Assembly: GCF_001274775.1 (NCBI RefSeq)
Contig: NZ_LGUE01000008.1
Span: 237,534-301,533 of the forward strand
DNA length: 64,000 nt
Direction of reading: 5' to 3'
Origin: Rossellomorea marisflavi
GTDB taxonomy: Bacteria; Bacillota; Bacilli; Bacillales; Bacillaceae_B
This document shows, in pieces, positions 16,259-23,934 of the stretch (its first letter is position 1; each line of letters starts with the position of its first letter). Below the pieces are notes generated by a model. That model saw only the letters and a program-made list of their open reading frames with translations, was not told where the DNA came from and made no database searches. The translations under genes were made by a program, and so were the position numbers.

Positions 16259-17551
16259 TTATTGGTGCATCGGTTCCTTTTTCATCAGTTCTTCGATCGT
16301 GATGGGGCGGTGCTCCTTGACGGATCTCCATACTGCCTCACCTGTCATGACCGCATAGGCCCCGTCCTCGCTTCCAGATAGGATTTTATACGGTCGGAGC
16401 GGATCTTCTCCGAGGAAGAGGTCTTCCTGGATCAGGGGATCTCCTCCGCCGTGTCCGCCCTGGTTCTTCACGACATGGATCACTTCCTTGGATCCGAAGA
16501 GCGGGAAATAGTCGATGGTCTGTTCCGGAACGGGGAATGGCACCCGGGAAGGGGCATGGAATTCCGTCGTCTCCAGGCGGCCCTTTGTTCCATTGATGGC
16601 CAGTCGATATCCTTCGTACGGCAGGGAGAAATTGATGGAATAGCTCAATAGACTTCCCCTGTCATACTTGACGGTGGCCGTATACGTATCTTCGATGGCA
16701 ATCTCCGAATCGAAGATGCACTGGTCGGGACGGTAACTGGTATACGTTTCCTTCCGCTTCTCGTCAGATGTGATATGATCGTCTTCCACCGTGATGCTGT
16801 TGCTCCTTGAGTTCCATCTGGAGTAGTAGGAGCAGTCCCGCTTCACTTCGCACGTATGGCAGTGACGCCCGTCAACCTGATCAGGATTGTATTCACTCTC
16901 ATTTCCGTAGTAGTTCAGATCCCCGTACGCGAACACTTCCACCGGTTTCTGGTCGAGCCACCAGTTGATGAGGTCGAAGTGATGACTCGACTTGTGAATG
17001 GACAATCCACCGGAATGATCCCGGTTCCGGTTCCAACGTTGGAAATAACTCGAGCCATGGTACGTATCGATGTACCAATTCAGATCGACGGATGTAATCC
17101 GTCCGAGCTTTCCGGAGAGGATAGTCTCCTTGATCTTGGTGTGATACGGGCTGTACCGGTAATTAAAAGTGACCGTGACCTTCCCCTTGCTCTTTTTCTC
17201 CGCTTCCATCACCCTGCGGCTATCGGCGGCATTTGTGGTCATCGGCTTTTCTGAGATCACATCAAGGTCACGATTAAGCGCTTTCTCAATATACGTGATA
17301 TGAGTGTCATCGCGTCCTGCGACAATGATAACGTCGGGTCTCGTTTCGTCCACCATCCGCTCGAACTCATCTTCCTTATACTCGGGTACTCCCTGAGTGG
17401 ACGGATGGTCCTGTTTACATACGGCGAACCGCTTCGGATCTTTATCCAGCAGGGCGACCAGCCTTGCCTGCTGGGTGAAGTTCCTCAGCATCGGCTGGAT
17501 GAACATGGTGATCGCCCTGTTACTGACGCCGCATACAGCATATTTTTTCAC
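16259..17551 (-). CDS. Gfo/Idh/MocA-family oxidoreductase
   Basis: 430-residue NAD(P)-dependent sugar oxidoreductase. An N-terminal Rossmann fold (YAVCGVSNRAITMF) is followed by the family's EKP motif (VISEKPMTTN, about residue 100) and a substrate domain with SIHKSSHHFDLINWW, which holds the usual catalytic His. A cysteine cluster CHTCEVKRDC near residue 230 is unusual for the family and could bind metal. The start is GTG 17551 with GGGGAGGAATTCATA upstream. It sits between the GH105 hydrolase and yesL, so it probably acts on unsaturated galacturonate or rhamnose products; the substrate is unproven. Confidence 0.85.
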   Translation of the reverse strand: MKKYAVCGVSNRAITMFIQPMLRNFTQQARLVALLDKDPKRFAVCKQDHPSTQGVPEYKEDEFERMVDETRPDVIIVAGRDDTHITYIEKALNRDLDVISEKPMTTNAADSRRVMEAEKKSKGKVTVTFNYRYSPYHTKIKETILSGKLGRITSVDLNWYIDTYHGSSYFQRWNRNRDHSGGLSIHKSSHHFDLINWWLDQKPVEVFAYGDLNYYGNESEYNPDQVDGRHCHTCEVKRDCSYYSRWNSRSNSITVEDDHITSDEKRKETYTSYRPDQCIFDSEIAIEDTYTATVKYDRGSLLSYSINFSLPYEGYRLAINGTKGRLETTEFHAPSRVPFPVPEQTIDYFPLFGSKEVIHVVKNQGGHGGGDPLIQEDLFLGEDPLRPYKILSGSEDGAYAVMTGEAVWRSVKEHRPITIEELMKKEPMHQ

Positions 17552-17584
17552 TATGAATTCCTCCCCTTTGTTTCTTATTCCATT

Positions 17585-18700
17585 CTATAGCTCTGGAAGG
17601 ATATCCTGCATTTCAAGACTGCAAAGCACAAAAGAGCCGACACCATGAAGATCATTTTCAATGACCGGTCGTTCCAGATAGTGCGTGTAGTCTCCCACCC
17701 CGGTGCCGATGCAGATCTCCGGCATGATGAAGAGACCGTTGTCATCAAATTTCATCCGCTTCACAAGGGCGCGATATCCTTTGATGGCAAACTCTTTATA
17801 GCTTTCATCAAGGACGCCTGATTTCACGGCTCTTGCAATCGTATAGATGAAGAGAGCAGAACAGGATGTTTCGATCCAGTTTTTCGGATCATCCGCTTTG
17901 TCGACCACCTGATACCATAGATGATTGTCAGGATGCTGATAGGAAATCAGACTTTTGGAAAGATCCCTCAGGGCACCTGAGATCTCTTCTGTCGCTTGAT
18001 GTCCTTCCGGGAGGAAATCGAGAATTTCGTTAAAGGTGATTCCGTACCATCCAATGGCCCTCCCCCAGAATTCAGGCGATCGGCCCGTTTCGGGGTCTGC
18101 CCATGGCTGCACCTTTTGTTCATCCCATGCATGATGGTAAAGACCGGTCTTCTCATCAAGCGTGTGCTTCCTCATGAGACGCTCCTGTTCAAGGACCATT
18201 TCGAGGAGGGATGGATCATCGTACTCCTTCCCATAGTTCATGGCGAACACACCGCCCATATAGAGTCCGTCCAGCCACATCTGGTACGGGTAGCGGTCTT
18301 TATGCCAGTAGCCCCCGTCTGAAGTGCGGTTGAGTGTCGGGAACATATTCAATAGTTTCGTAGCGGCGGTTTTATATCTCGGGTCATCCGTTTCCCGGTC
18401 AAGGGTGAAGAGAAGGAGGCCAGCCTGGATGGCATCCAATTCCCTGCGGCTCCAGAGGAAGTTTCCATTCTCATCGATATTGTGATCGACATATTCCTTC
18501 ACATAATCAAAGAACGCATCTCCCCCGATCTTTTCCCGGAGCTGGAGCATGCTCACCAGGAAGACTCCCTGATGATAATGCCATTTTCCGTCAGGCGGCA
18601 GTTCACTCGCCTTGTAGGCTGACATGAGGGATTCGCAGGCTGCCTTCCCCCATGCAAGCGGTGACGTCAATTCATTCTTCCGATTGAGTGCTGTTTCCAT
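17585..18700 (-). CDS. yesR: Unsaturated rhamnogalacturonyl hydrolase, GH105
   Basis: Cleaves the unsaturated galacturonyl residue from rhamnogalacturonan oligosaccharides by vinyl-ether hydration, releasing 5-keto-4-deoxyuronate. 371 residues with an (alpha/alpha)6 fold; the catalytic Asp144 is in QMWLDGLYMGG, matching the position in YteR/YesR, and HHAWDEQKVQPWAD and FWGRAIGWYGI are conserved. No signal peptide, so it is cytoplasmic and acts after import by YesOPQ encoded upstream (33-base gap to yesQ). The product feeds an isomerase, for which the IolB-like protein at 30909-31712 is the only candidate here. Confidence 0.93.
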   Translation of the reverse strand: METALNRKNELTSPLAWGKAACESLMSAYKASELPPDGKWHYHQGVFLVSMLQLREKIGGDAFFDYVKEYVDHNIDENGNFLWSRRELDAIQAGLLLFTLDRETDDPRYKTAATKLLNMFPTLNRTSDGGYWHKDRYPYQMWLDGLYMGGVFAMNYGKEYDDPSLLEMVLEQERLMRKHTLDEKTGLYHHAWDEQKVQPWADPETGRSPEFWGRAIGWYGITFNEILDFLPEGHQATEEISGALRDLSKSLISYQHPDNHLWYQVVDKADDPKNWIETSCSALFIYTIARAVKSGVLDESYKEFAIKGYRALVKRMKFDDNGLFIMPEICIGTGVGDYTHYLERPVIENDLHGVGSFVLCSLEMQDILPEL

Positions 18701-18733
18701 TCCACGTTCACTCCCGTTTTAAGTTTTTTCACA

Positions 18734-19576
18734 TTATCCTTTCAATCCGCTCGTACTGATTCCATCCACGATGTAACGTTGGAAGAAGAAGAAAATGACG
18801 AAGATCGGAATGATACTGAGCGTCGACATGGCGAACATCGCTCCCCAGTTCGTGACGGAGTTCGGGTCAGAGAATAGCTTCAGGGCAAGGGATACCGGAT
18901 ACTTCTCCGGGGTGGACAAGTAAATGAGCGGACCCATGAAGTCATCCCATCTCCAATAGAAGGAGAAGATGGCTGAAGTCATCATCGCCGGTACGACAAG
19001 TGGAACGATGACCCTGAAGAAGATACCGAACGTGCTGCATCCGTCGATCTTCGCTGCCTCATCAAGTTCAACCGGAATGGTCCGGATGAACTGCATGATC
19101 AGGAAGATGAAGAACGGGATCCCGAAGAAGGTCGGGAGGATGAGCGGCAGATACGTATCGATCCAGCCGAATTTGTTGAACATGATATACTGCGGGATCA
19201 TGACCATCTCGAACGGCAGCATCATGGTAAGCATCATACAGATGAACCAGATGCTTTTACCCCTGAACTTGATCCGTGCAAATCCATAGGCAATGATCGT
19301 GGAGGATATGATGCTTCCCACCGTGGCGACGACGGCAATGATGGCCGAGTTGATGAAGAAGGTCTTGAAAGTGATACCGGCGAACCCTTCCCACCCTGTG
19401 ATATAGTTCTCAAAATGGAGTTCATCAGGTATCAGTGAATAGGCGTTGACGAAAACGCTGGAGCTCTCTTTCAACGAGCTGCTGACCATCCAGACGAGGG
19501 GATAGATCATGATGAGGGTGAACACAATCAACAGCGTGTGCTGGACGATTTTGAACGTGCGTTTCTTATTCTGCAT
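18734..19576 (-). CDS. yesQ: Carbohydrate ABC importer permease YesQ
   Basis: 280-residue inner-membrane permease of the MalG/LplC type with six helices. The EAA loop (ELDEAAKIDGCSTFGIFFRVIVP) contacts the ATPase. It partners YesP (17 bases upstream) and the binding protein YesO. No ATPase gene lies in the operon, as is usual for this class, which share the common MsmX-type ATPase. The start follows AGGAGG. The likely cargo is rhamnogalacturonan oligosaccharide, from the neighbouring GH105 hydrolase. Confidence 0.92.
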   Translation of the reverse strand: MQNKKRTFKIVQHTLLIVFTLIMIYPLVWMVSSSLKESSSVFVNAYSLIPDELHFENYITGWEGFAGITFKTFFINSAIIAVVATVGSIISSTIIAYGFARIKFRGKSIWFICMMLTMMLPFEMVMIPQYIMFNKFGWIDTYLPLILPTFFGIPFFIFLIMQFIRTIPVELDEAAKIDGCSTFGIFFRVIVPLVVPAMMTSAIFSFYWRWDDFMGPLIYLSTPEKYPVSLALKLFSDPNSVTNWGAMFAMSTLSIIPIFVIFFFFQRYIVDGISTSGLKG

Positions 19577-19593
19577 ATGCGCTTCCTCCTTCC

Positions 19594-20580
19594 CTATTTG
19601 TTATCGGATTCATAGTGAACCCAGTGCTTGGATGTTTTGAAGATCAGACCTGTCAGGACGGCGATGATGATGAGCATGAACCAAGCCATGGCTGATGCAT
19701 ACCCCATATCGAAGTATTCAAATGCCCTTCTATACATATACAGGACGTACAAGAGCGTACTGTTCACCGGACCGCCGTTGGTGACGACGAAGCTCGGCGT
19801 AAAGGCCATGAAGCCCTGGATGATCTGCATGATCATATTGAACAGGATGACCGGTGTCAGAAGCGGCAGGGTGATGATGAAGAACTGCTTGATCGGAGAA
19901 GCCCCGTCCACACTTGATGCTTCATAATAGGTTTTCGGGATGTTCCGCAGCCCTGCAAGGAAGATAAGCATGGAAGAACCGAACTGCCATCCGTACAGGA
20001 CGATCAGCGTCCAGATCGCCGTCTTCGGATCACCTAGCCATGAATGGGTCGGAATTCCGAGAAGGGCAAGGATGGAGTTGAATGCCCCGTCGTTCCCGAA
20101 AAGCTGCCTCCACATGATCGAAACCGCGATGCTTCCACCGACGACGGATGGAAGGTAGAGGAGAGTACGATATAATCCCGCCATTTCGACCACCTTATTG
20201 AGGGCGAGTGCTACAAGGAGGGCGAAGATGAGTCGGAACGGAACGGCGACACCTGCGTACATGAGGGTGACTTTGAACGATTGCCAGAACGTTTCATCCC
20301 CTGTGAACATCCGTACGTAGTTGTCAAGGCCGATCCAGTTCGGCTCACTCATCAGATCATAGTCTGTAAATGATAGATACAGTGAATAGAGGATAGGATA
20401 TAAGGTCAATAGGAAGAACCCAAGAAGGAATGGCGAAATGAACAAGTAGCCTGTCACATTCTGATAGTCGGATTTTTTCTTCCGTTTCGGACCGGTGGGC
20501 TTCAATTCGGTGATAGGCTTTGGATCAACGGCAGTCTCTCTCAGTACCGGAATCGGATCATCTGATTTATTCGGCAGCAC
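19594..20580 (-). CDS. yesP: Carbohydrate ABC importer permease YesP
   Basis: 328-residue permease of the MalF/LplB type. The first 40 residues are a hydrophilic extension rich in Pro and Lys, longer than usual. Six helices follow (GYLFISPFLLGFFLLTLYP is the first), as does the EAA loop (YYEASSVDGASPIKQFFIITLP). The start is GTG 20580. It lies between yesO, from which it is separated by a strong stem-loop, and yesQ. Together they form the channel of the oligosaccharide importer. Confidence 0.9.
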   Translation of the reverse strand: MLPNKSDDPIPVLRETAVDPKPITELKPTGPKRKKKSDYQNVTGYLFISPFLLGFFLLTLYPILYSLYLSFTDYDLMSEPNWIGLDNYVRMFTGDETFWQSFKVTLMYAGVAVPFRLIFALLVALALNKVVEMAGLYRTLLYLPSVVGGSIAVSIMWRQLFGNDGAFNSILALLGIPTHSWLGDPKTAIWTLIVLYGWQFGSSMLIFLAGLRNIPKTYYEASSVDGASPIKQFFIITLPLLTPVILFNMIMQIIQGFMAFTPSFVVTNGGPVNSTLLYVLYMYRRAFEYFDMGYASAMAWFMLIIIAVLTGLIFKTSKHWVHYESDNK

Positions 20581-20618
20581 GAAGGTCCACCCCTTTCTTC
20601 AATATGATGGAATAATGG

Positions 20619-20643
20619 CGGCCCGGTCAGGTTCGCCGGGCCG
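20619..20643 (-). terminator. Stem-loop between yesO and yesP
   Basis: GGCCCGG (20620-20626) pairs with CCGGGCC (20636-20642), without a T tract. Such stem-loops behind a binding-protein gene usually stabilise its message or cause partial termination, so that more YesO than permease is made. Confidence 0.55.
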
Positions 20644-20666
20644 TAACAAATGCTATGGGGATAAGC

Positions 20667-21977
20667 TTACCTGCCCAGGATGCTTTCTGCTTTCTTGCGG
20701 AATTCTTTCGCTCCGTCTTTTGGTGACAGCTGACCGTACATGACGAGCTCATCCACTTCCTGCAGGGCACCGAGTACTTCTGACGCCTGTTGAGGATAGT
20801 TGGAATCGATCGGAGAACTGTTGTCGGTCACCATTTCGATATAATCGAATACTTTCTTATCCGTCTCGCTCAGCGTACTGGCCATTTCATTACGGATCTC
20901 TTCTTTGATCGGCACTCCACGGTCGGAACCACCGATTTCATACACTTCGATATTATTCGTGAAGAAGTCGATGAAGCGCGCTGCCTCTTCCTTATGCTTG
21001 GAGTTTTCACTTACCGACCAGAGCATGGCAGGTTTCAGGAACATCCCTTCCCTGTTGTTGTCACCCGGAAGAAGGGTCATGGCAAGCTCCTGTTCACTTG
21101 CACTGTCAAGGGCCGTGGCCTGGTTGGACCAACGGAAATCAAATGGCGCTTTGCCGTGAACGATGAGCTCATCTTCCACCCCTTTGATCTGTTGGATCGT
21201 GTCGTAACCAGGTGCTACTCCCTCGTCGACCATCTTCTTGTTCATTTCAAAGTAATCGCTCAGCAGCTTATCATCTTTATAGCCAAGAGCCGTTCCGTCT
21301 TCGCTGAAGAGCTTCTGACCTTTTTCCCTCAAATAATATTCGAATAGGTTCTTAGGTTCCATGAGTCTGGTTCCAAATTCACCGGTCTTTTCATGGACTT
21401 TTTTAGCGATATCCATATACTCATCCCAAGACCAGTTGCCATCCAAGTTCTCTACTCCGACTTCCTTCAGCATGTCGACATTGTAGAATGCGGTGAGGGC
21501 GTTGGTCCCTGTCGGAATTCCAAGAACCTTATCTCCCTGCTTCCCGGAATCCATGATGATGTCGCTTACGCCATCTACGTTGATGGTGCCGTCTTCCACA
21601 TATTCAGAGAGGTCTGCGAGAAGGTTCTTATCGGCGTACTGATTGAGATATTCCCCGAAGTTCTGCTGCATGATATCAGGCAGGTTGTTCCCGGCTGCCT
21701 GAGCGGCCATCTTCTCGAAGTATCCGTCAAAGCCTGTGAATTCAGAAGTGATCTTGATATCCGGATTTTCTTCTTCGAATTTCTTGATGATCTCCTGTGT
21801 CTGGTCATGACGGCTTTGAGAGCCCCACCATGTCATTCTCAGTTCTACTTTGCCGTCCTTGTTCTTTCCGTCTTTGCTTTCGGAAGAACTTCCTTCCGAT
21901 GATGAACATCCTGCGAGGAACGTCGTCAACACCAATCCAAGAGCCATGGTTTTCATTACTTTCGGTTTCCATCTCAT
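20667..21977 (-). CDS. yesO: Carbohydrate-binding lipoprotein of the YesOPQ importer
   Basis: 436-residue extracellular solute-binding protein (family 1). The signal peptide ends in the lipobox LAGC with Cys24 as the lipid anchor, followed by a Ser/Asp-rich linker. The mature domain begins VELRMTWWGSQSRHDQT and contains NLPDIMQQNFGEYLN. First gene of the import operon; GGGAGG lies nine bases before the start and a cre site 23 bases upstream of it. It binds probable rhamnogalacturonan oligosaccharides. Confidence 0.93.
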   Translation of the reverse strand: MRWKPKVMKTMALGLVLTTFLAGCSSSEGSSSESKDGKNKDGKVELRMTWWGSQSRHDQTQEIIKKFEEENPDIKITSEFTGFDGYFEKMAAQAAGNNLPDIMQQNFGEYLNQYADKNLLADLSEYVEDGTINVDGVSDIIMDSGKQGDKVLGIPTGTNALTAFYNVDMLKEVGVENLDGNWSWDEYMDIAKKVHEKTGEFGTRLMEPKNLFEYYLREKGQKLFSEDGTALGYKDDKLLSDYFEMNKKMVDEGVAPGYDTIQQIKGVEDELIVHGKAPFDFRWSNQATALDSASEQELAMTLLPGDNNREGMFLKPAMLWSVSENSKHKEEAARFIDFFTNNIEVYEIGGSDRGVPIKEEIRNEMASTLSETDKKVFDYIEMVTDNSSPIDSNYPQQASEVLGALQEVDELVMYGQLSPKDGAKEFRKKAESILGR

Positions 21978-21999
21978 CCCTTTGAACCTCCCTTTATAT

Positions 22000-22013
22000 T
22001 GAAAGCGTTTTCT
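22000..22013 (-). promoter_or_regulatory. cre site (CcpA) upstream of yesO
   Basis: TGAAAGCGTTTTCT matches the consensus TGNAANCGNTNNCW. Between promoter and start codon it should give glucose repression of the importer operon. Confidence 0.8.
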
Positions 22014-22161
22014 TATGTCTTGTTTTATCTTAATGGATTAGGAAAATTGATTAAATAAAATTTTCAGATATCTTTGTATAAAAAACAGACTTTGTTTTTT
22101 ATTTCTAATACCGCTGTTGATTTCCGTGACTTTATACCATGTAGGGATTGATACGAAGAGG

Positions 22162-22292
22162 GGTACGTTCCTTTCCGCTGCAGGCACTTGCTTTCCGCGG
22201 GGAGGAAGTCGAGCCTCCTCAGCTGCGCTTCCGGGGTCTCGAGCTTTCCTCCTTCCCGCAGGAGTCAAGTGCCTTCCGCTCCAATCCACTCT
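22162..22292 (-). repeat. Structured intergenic repeat, copy C
   Basis: The outer arms AGGCACTTG (22182-22190) and CAAGTGCCT (22266-22274) pair perfectly, with a sequence different from all other copies. Inner pair TCGAG/CTCGA. It lies alone between yesO and the small membrane protein gene. The rest of 22014-22396 shows nothing else that I can identify. Confidence 0.88.
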
Positions 22293-22396
22293 GAAGGATC
22301 AATCGTAACGTGCATATAATAAAAGACCCCAAATGATAGAGAATGGATCTCTACAATGGAGCCTCAGATAAGTACTATTTTATATCTCTTGAACCG

Positions 22397-23038
22397 TCAC
22401 TCAACATTCCTCTTATAATAGTAAAAGTACATGCTGAGCGGCCACCAGGTGATGGCGAAGATTGGGTACACGGCCCAGATTTCGTGGGGGGTGGTGATGG
22501 TGTTGACGGTGATGAAGAATGCACTGGTGTAGATGGAGGCGATGATGGAGAATTCGAGGTGCCTCTTGATTTTTGCATAGTACATGGACAGTGGCCACCA
22601 TAGGAAGACGAAGGCCGGGTAGACGGCCCATGGATGGGCCGGTTCGAGGAACAGGTTGAGTCCGGTGTAGTACAGGATGGCGACGGCGCTTCCGATCCAC
22701 GAGGCTGCATAGGTCCTTGCCCATCTGCCGAGTACGGTAAAGACCGACCAGCCGATGATGGGGAAAACGGCATAAAGGGCCCACGGATAATGAGGCGTGG
22801 TCCTCATGTTCTCGATGACCAGATACAGGACAAGGATGAAGCTGACGAGGTACGAAAACACCTTGTATCTCCCTTTTCGGGTAAAAAAAACAGAGACCGG
22901 CCAGAGGATCATGGCGTATGCCGGGTAAAGGGTCCAGGTGAGGTCGGGATGCCGGAGCACAAAGATGTTCGTCAACGTCAGGAAGATGACGATGAGCGCC
23001 CCTCCCCCAATGGCAAACGCGATATGCTGCTTTTTCAT
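22397..23038 (-). CDS. Membrane protein with four internal two-helix repeats
   Basis: 213 residues made of four tandem units of about 52 residues, each with two membrane helices and a shared signature: LYPAYAMILWPVSVF, LYAVFPIIGWSVF, VYPAFVFLWWPLSMYY and VYPIFAITWWPLSMYF, each preceded by a Trp and a Pro/His-containing loop and followed by basic residues. The signature also occurs once in the protein encoded just upstream, whose stop overlaps this start by four bases (ATGA). Function unknown; the unit resembles the small 2TM domain. It is the third gene of a PadR-headed operon. Confidence 0.8.
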   Translation of the reverse strand: MKKQHIAFAIGGGALIVIFLTLTNIFVLRHPDLTWTLYPAYAMILWPVSVFFTRKGRYKVFSYLVSFILVLYLVIENMRTTPHYPWALYAVFPIIGWSVFTVLGRWARTYAASWIGSAVAILYYTGLNLFLEPAHPWAVYPAFVFLWWPLSMYYAKIKRHLEFSIIASIYTSAFFITVNTITTPHEIWAVYPIFAITWWPLSMYFYYYKRNVE

Positions 23039-23454
23039 TTACGCCCACCTTTTTTCCTCAGTCTGTAATAATACATGGAGAGCGGCCACCAAAGGATGGC
23101 AAATGTCGGATAGACGAACCAGATGGTCTTCGGAGTATAGTAGAAATTGATGAATACGAAGAGCGCGATGATCAGGGCGCTTCCCCAAATGGAAAAGCCG
23201 AGGTTAATCTTCGTCATATCCTTTTTGGCTGCGGGAAGGGTCTCCCCTACACCGAGCTCCCGCTTCAGATCCTTGATATCGCCGAAATCGACGATGGCTT
23301 TGTTGATGGCATCTTCTTCTTCCTTGCCCTCTGCCATCAGGTCATAGACCTTTTCCTCAAGGTTCTGGATGATTTCCAGTTTCAACGCTTCTGTTCTCTC
23401 ACTGTAGGGCACATCGTCAAACAAGTCCTCTACATGATGCTGAATCTTCCTCAA
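23035..23454 (-). CDS. HAAS-type signalling membrane protein
   Basis: 139 residues. The N-terminal 75 residues form the alpha-helical HAAS/permease-prefix domain (IQNLEEKVYDLMAEGKEEEDAINKAI then FGDIKDLKRELG), which in B. subtilis relatives accompanies PadR regulators. Then come two membrane helices ending WFVYPTFAILWWPLSMYY. The start is TTG 23454: it overlaps the padR stop (TTGA), with GGAGGGG six bases upstream, and the protein begins at the HAAS domain. The upstream in-frame ATG would lie inside padR. Cotranscribed with padR; role unknown. Confidence 0.82.
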   Translation of the reverse strand: MRKIQHHVEDLFDDVPYSERTEALKLEIIQNLEEKVYDLMAEGKEEEDAINKAIVDFGDIKDLKRELGVGETLPAAKKDMTKINLGFSIWGSALIIALFVFINFYYTPKTIWFVYPTFAILWWPLSMYYYRLRKKGGRK

Positions 23455-23777
23455 TTTAACCCCTCCATGAACACATCTATGATTTCTTTCGTCTGCTTCC
23501 ATTCTGCTGCCGCTTCCCTTAAATAGGCCCTGCCCAATGTGGTGATGCGGTAATATTTCCGCTTTCCTCCATGCGAGACATCACCGAAATAGGATTCAAT
23601 GAGGTCTTTTTTCTCGAGGCGCTGGAAGACCGCATACAGGGTCGCCTCCTTGATCTGGAAGCGATCGTCGGTCCGTTCGCTGATCTGCTTTGAAATTTCA
23701 TATCCATACTGATCCTCTTCAAAGATCAGACGCAGGATGATGGAGTCCAGATGACCCCGGATACTGTCGCTTCGAAT
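23451..23777 (-). CDS. PadR-family regulator with a non-standard start codon
   Basis: About 108 residues of winged-helix PadR fold. The frame reads IRSDSIRGHLDSIILRLIF, then EEDQYGYEISKQI, ATLYAVFQRLEKKDLI, SHGGKRKYYRITTLGRAYL and a C-terminal helix ending FMEGLN. It has no in-frame ATG, GTG or TTG ahead of the conserved start; the upstream in-frame stop is TGA at 23786-23784. Initiation must use ATT (23777), ATC (23780) or ACG, with GGAG six to nine bases upstream. The downstream gene overlaps its stop. PadR proteins usually repress their own operon, and the promoter upstream contains a fitting inverted repeat. Confidence 0.85.
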   Translation of the reverse strand: MRSDSIRGHLDSIILRLIFEEDQYGYEISKQISERTDDRFQIKEATLYAVFQRLEKKDLIESYFGDVSHGGKRKYYRITTLGRAYLREAAAEWKQTKEIIDVFMEGLN

Positions 23778-23838
23778 GATCGTTCACTCCGTTCAGAAAA
23801 GGGTTCTTGTTGAGAGGCTCCTTTACATTGGTATATCT

Positions 23839-23876
23839 CATAGAGTAATTTTACGATTTATTACTCTATGTGTCAA
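23839..23876 (-). promoter_or_regulatory. padR promoter with overlapping operator
   Basis: On the minus strand TTGACA (23876-23871), a 17-base spacer, TAAAAT (23853-23848): a near-ideal SigA promoter. The perfect 11-bp inverted repeat CATAGAGTAAT/ATTACTCTATG (23839-23849 and 23860-23870, 10-base gap) covers the spacer and -10, as expected of PadR self-repression. Confidence 0.85.
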
Positions 23877-23887
23877 AGTAATTTTCA

Positions 23888-23925
23888 TATAAAAAGGAGG
23901 GGATCCATCAAGGATCGCCCCCTTC
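23888..23925 (-). terminator. Terminator of yesM-yesN
   Basis: AGGAGGGGATCC (23895-23906) pairs with GGATCGCCCCCTT with one bulge, followed on the minus strand by TTTTT, about ten bases after the yesN stop. Confidence 0.8.
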
Positions 23926-23934
23926 TTCACCGAA

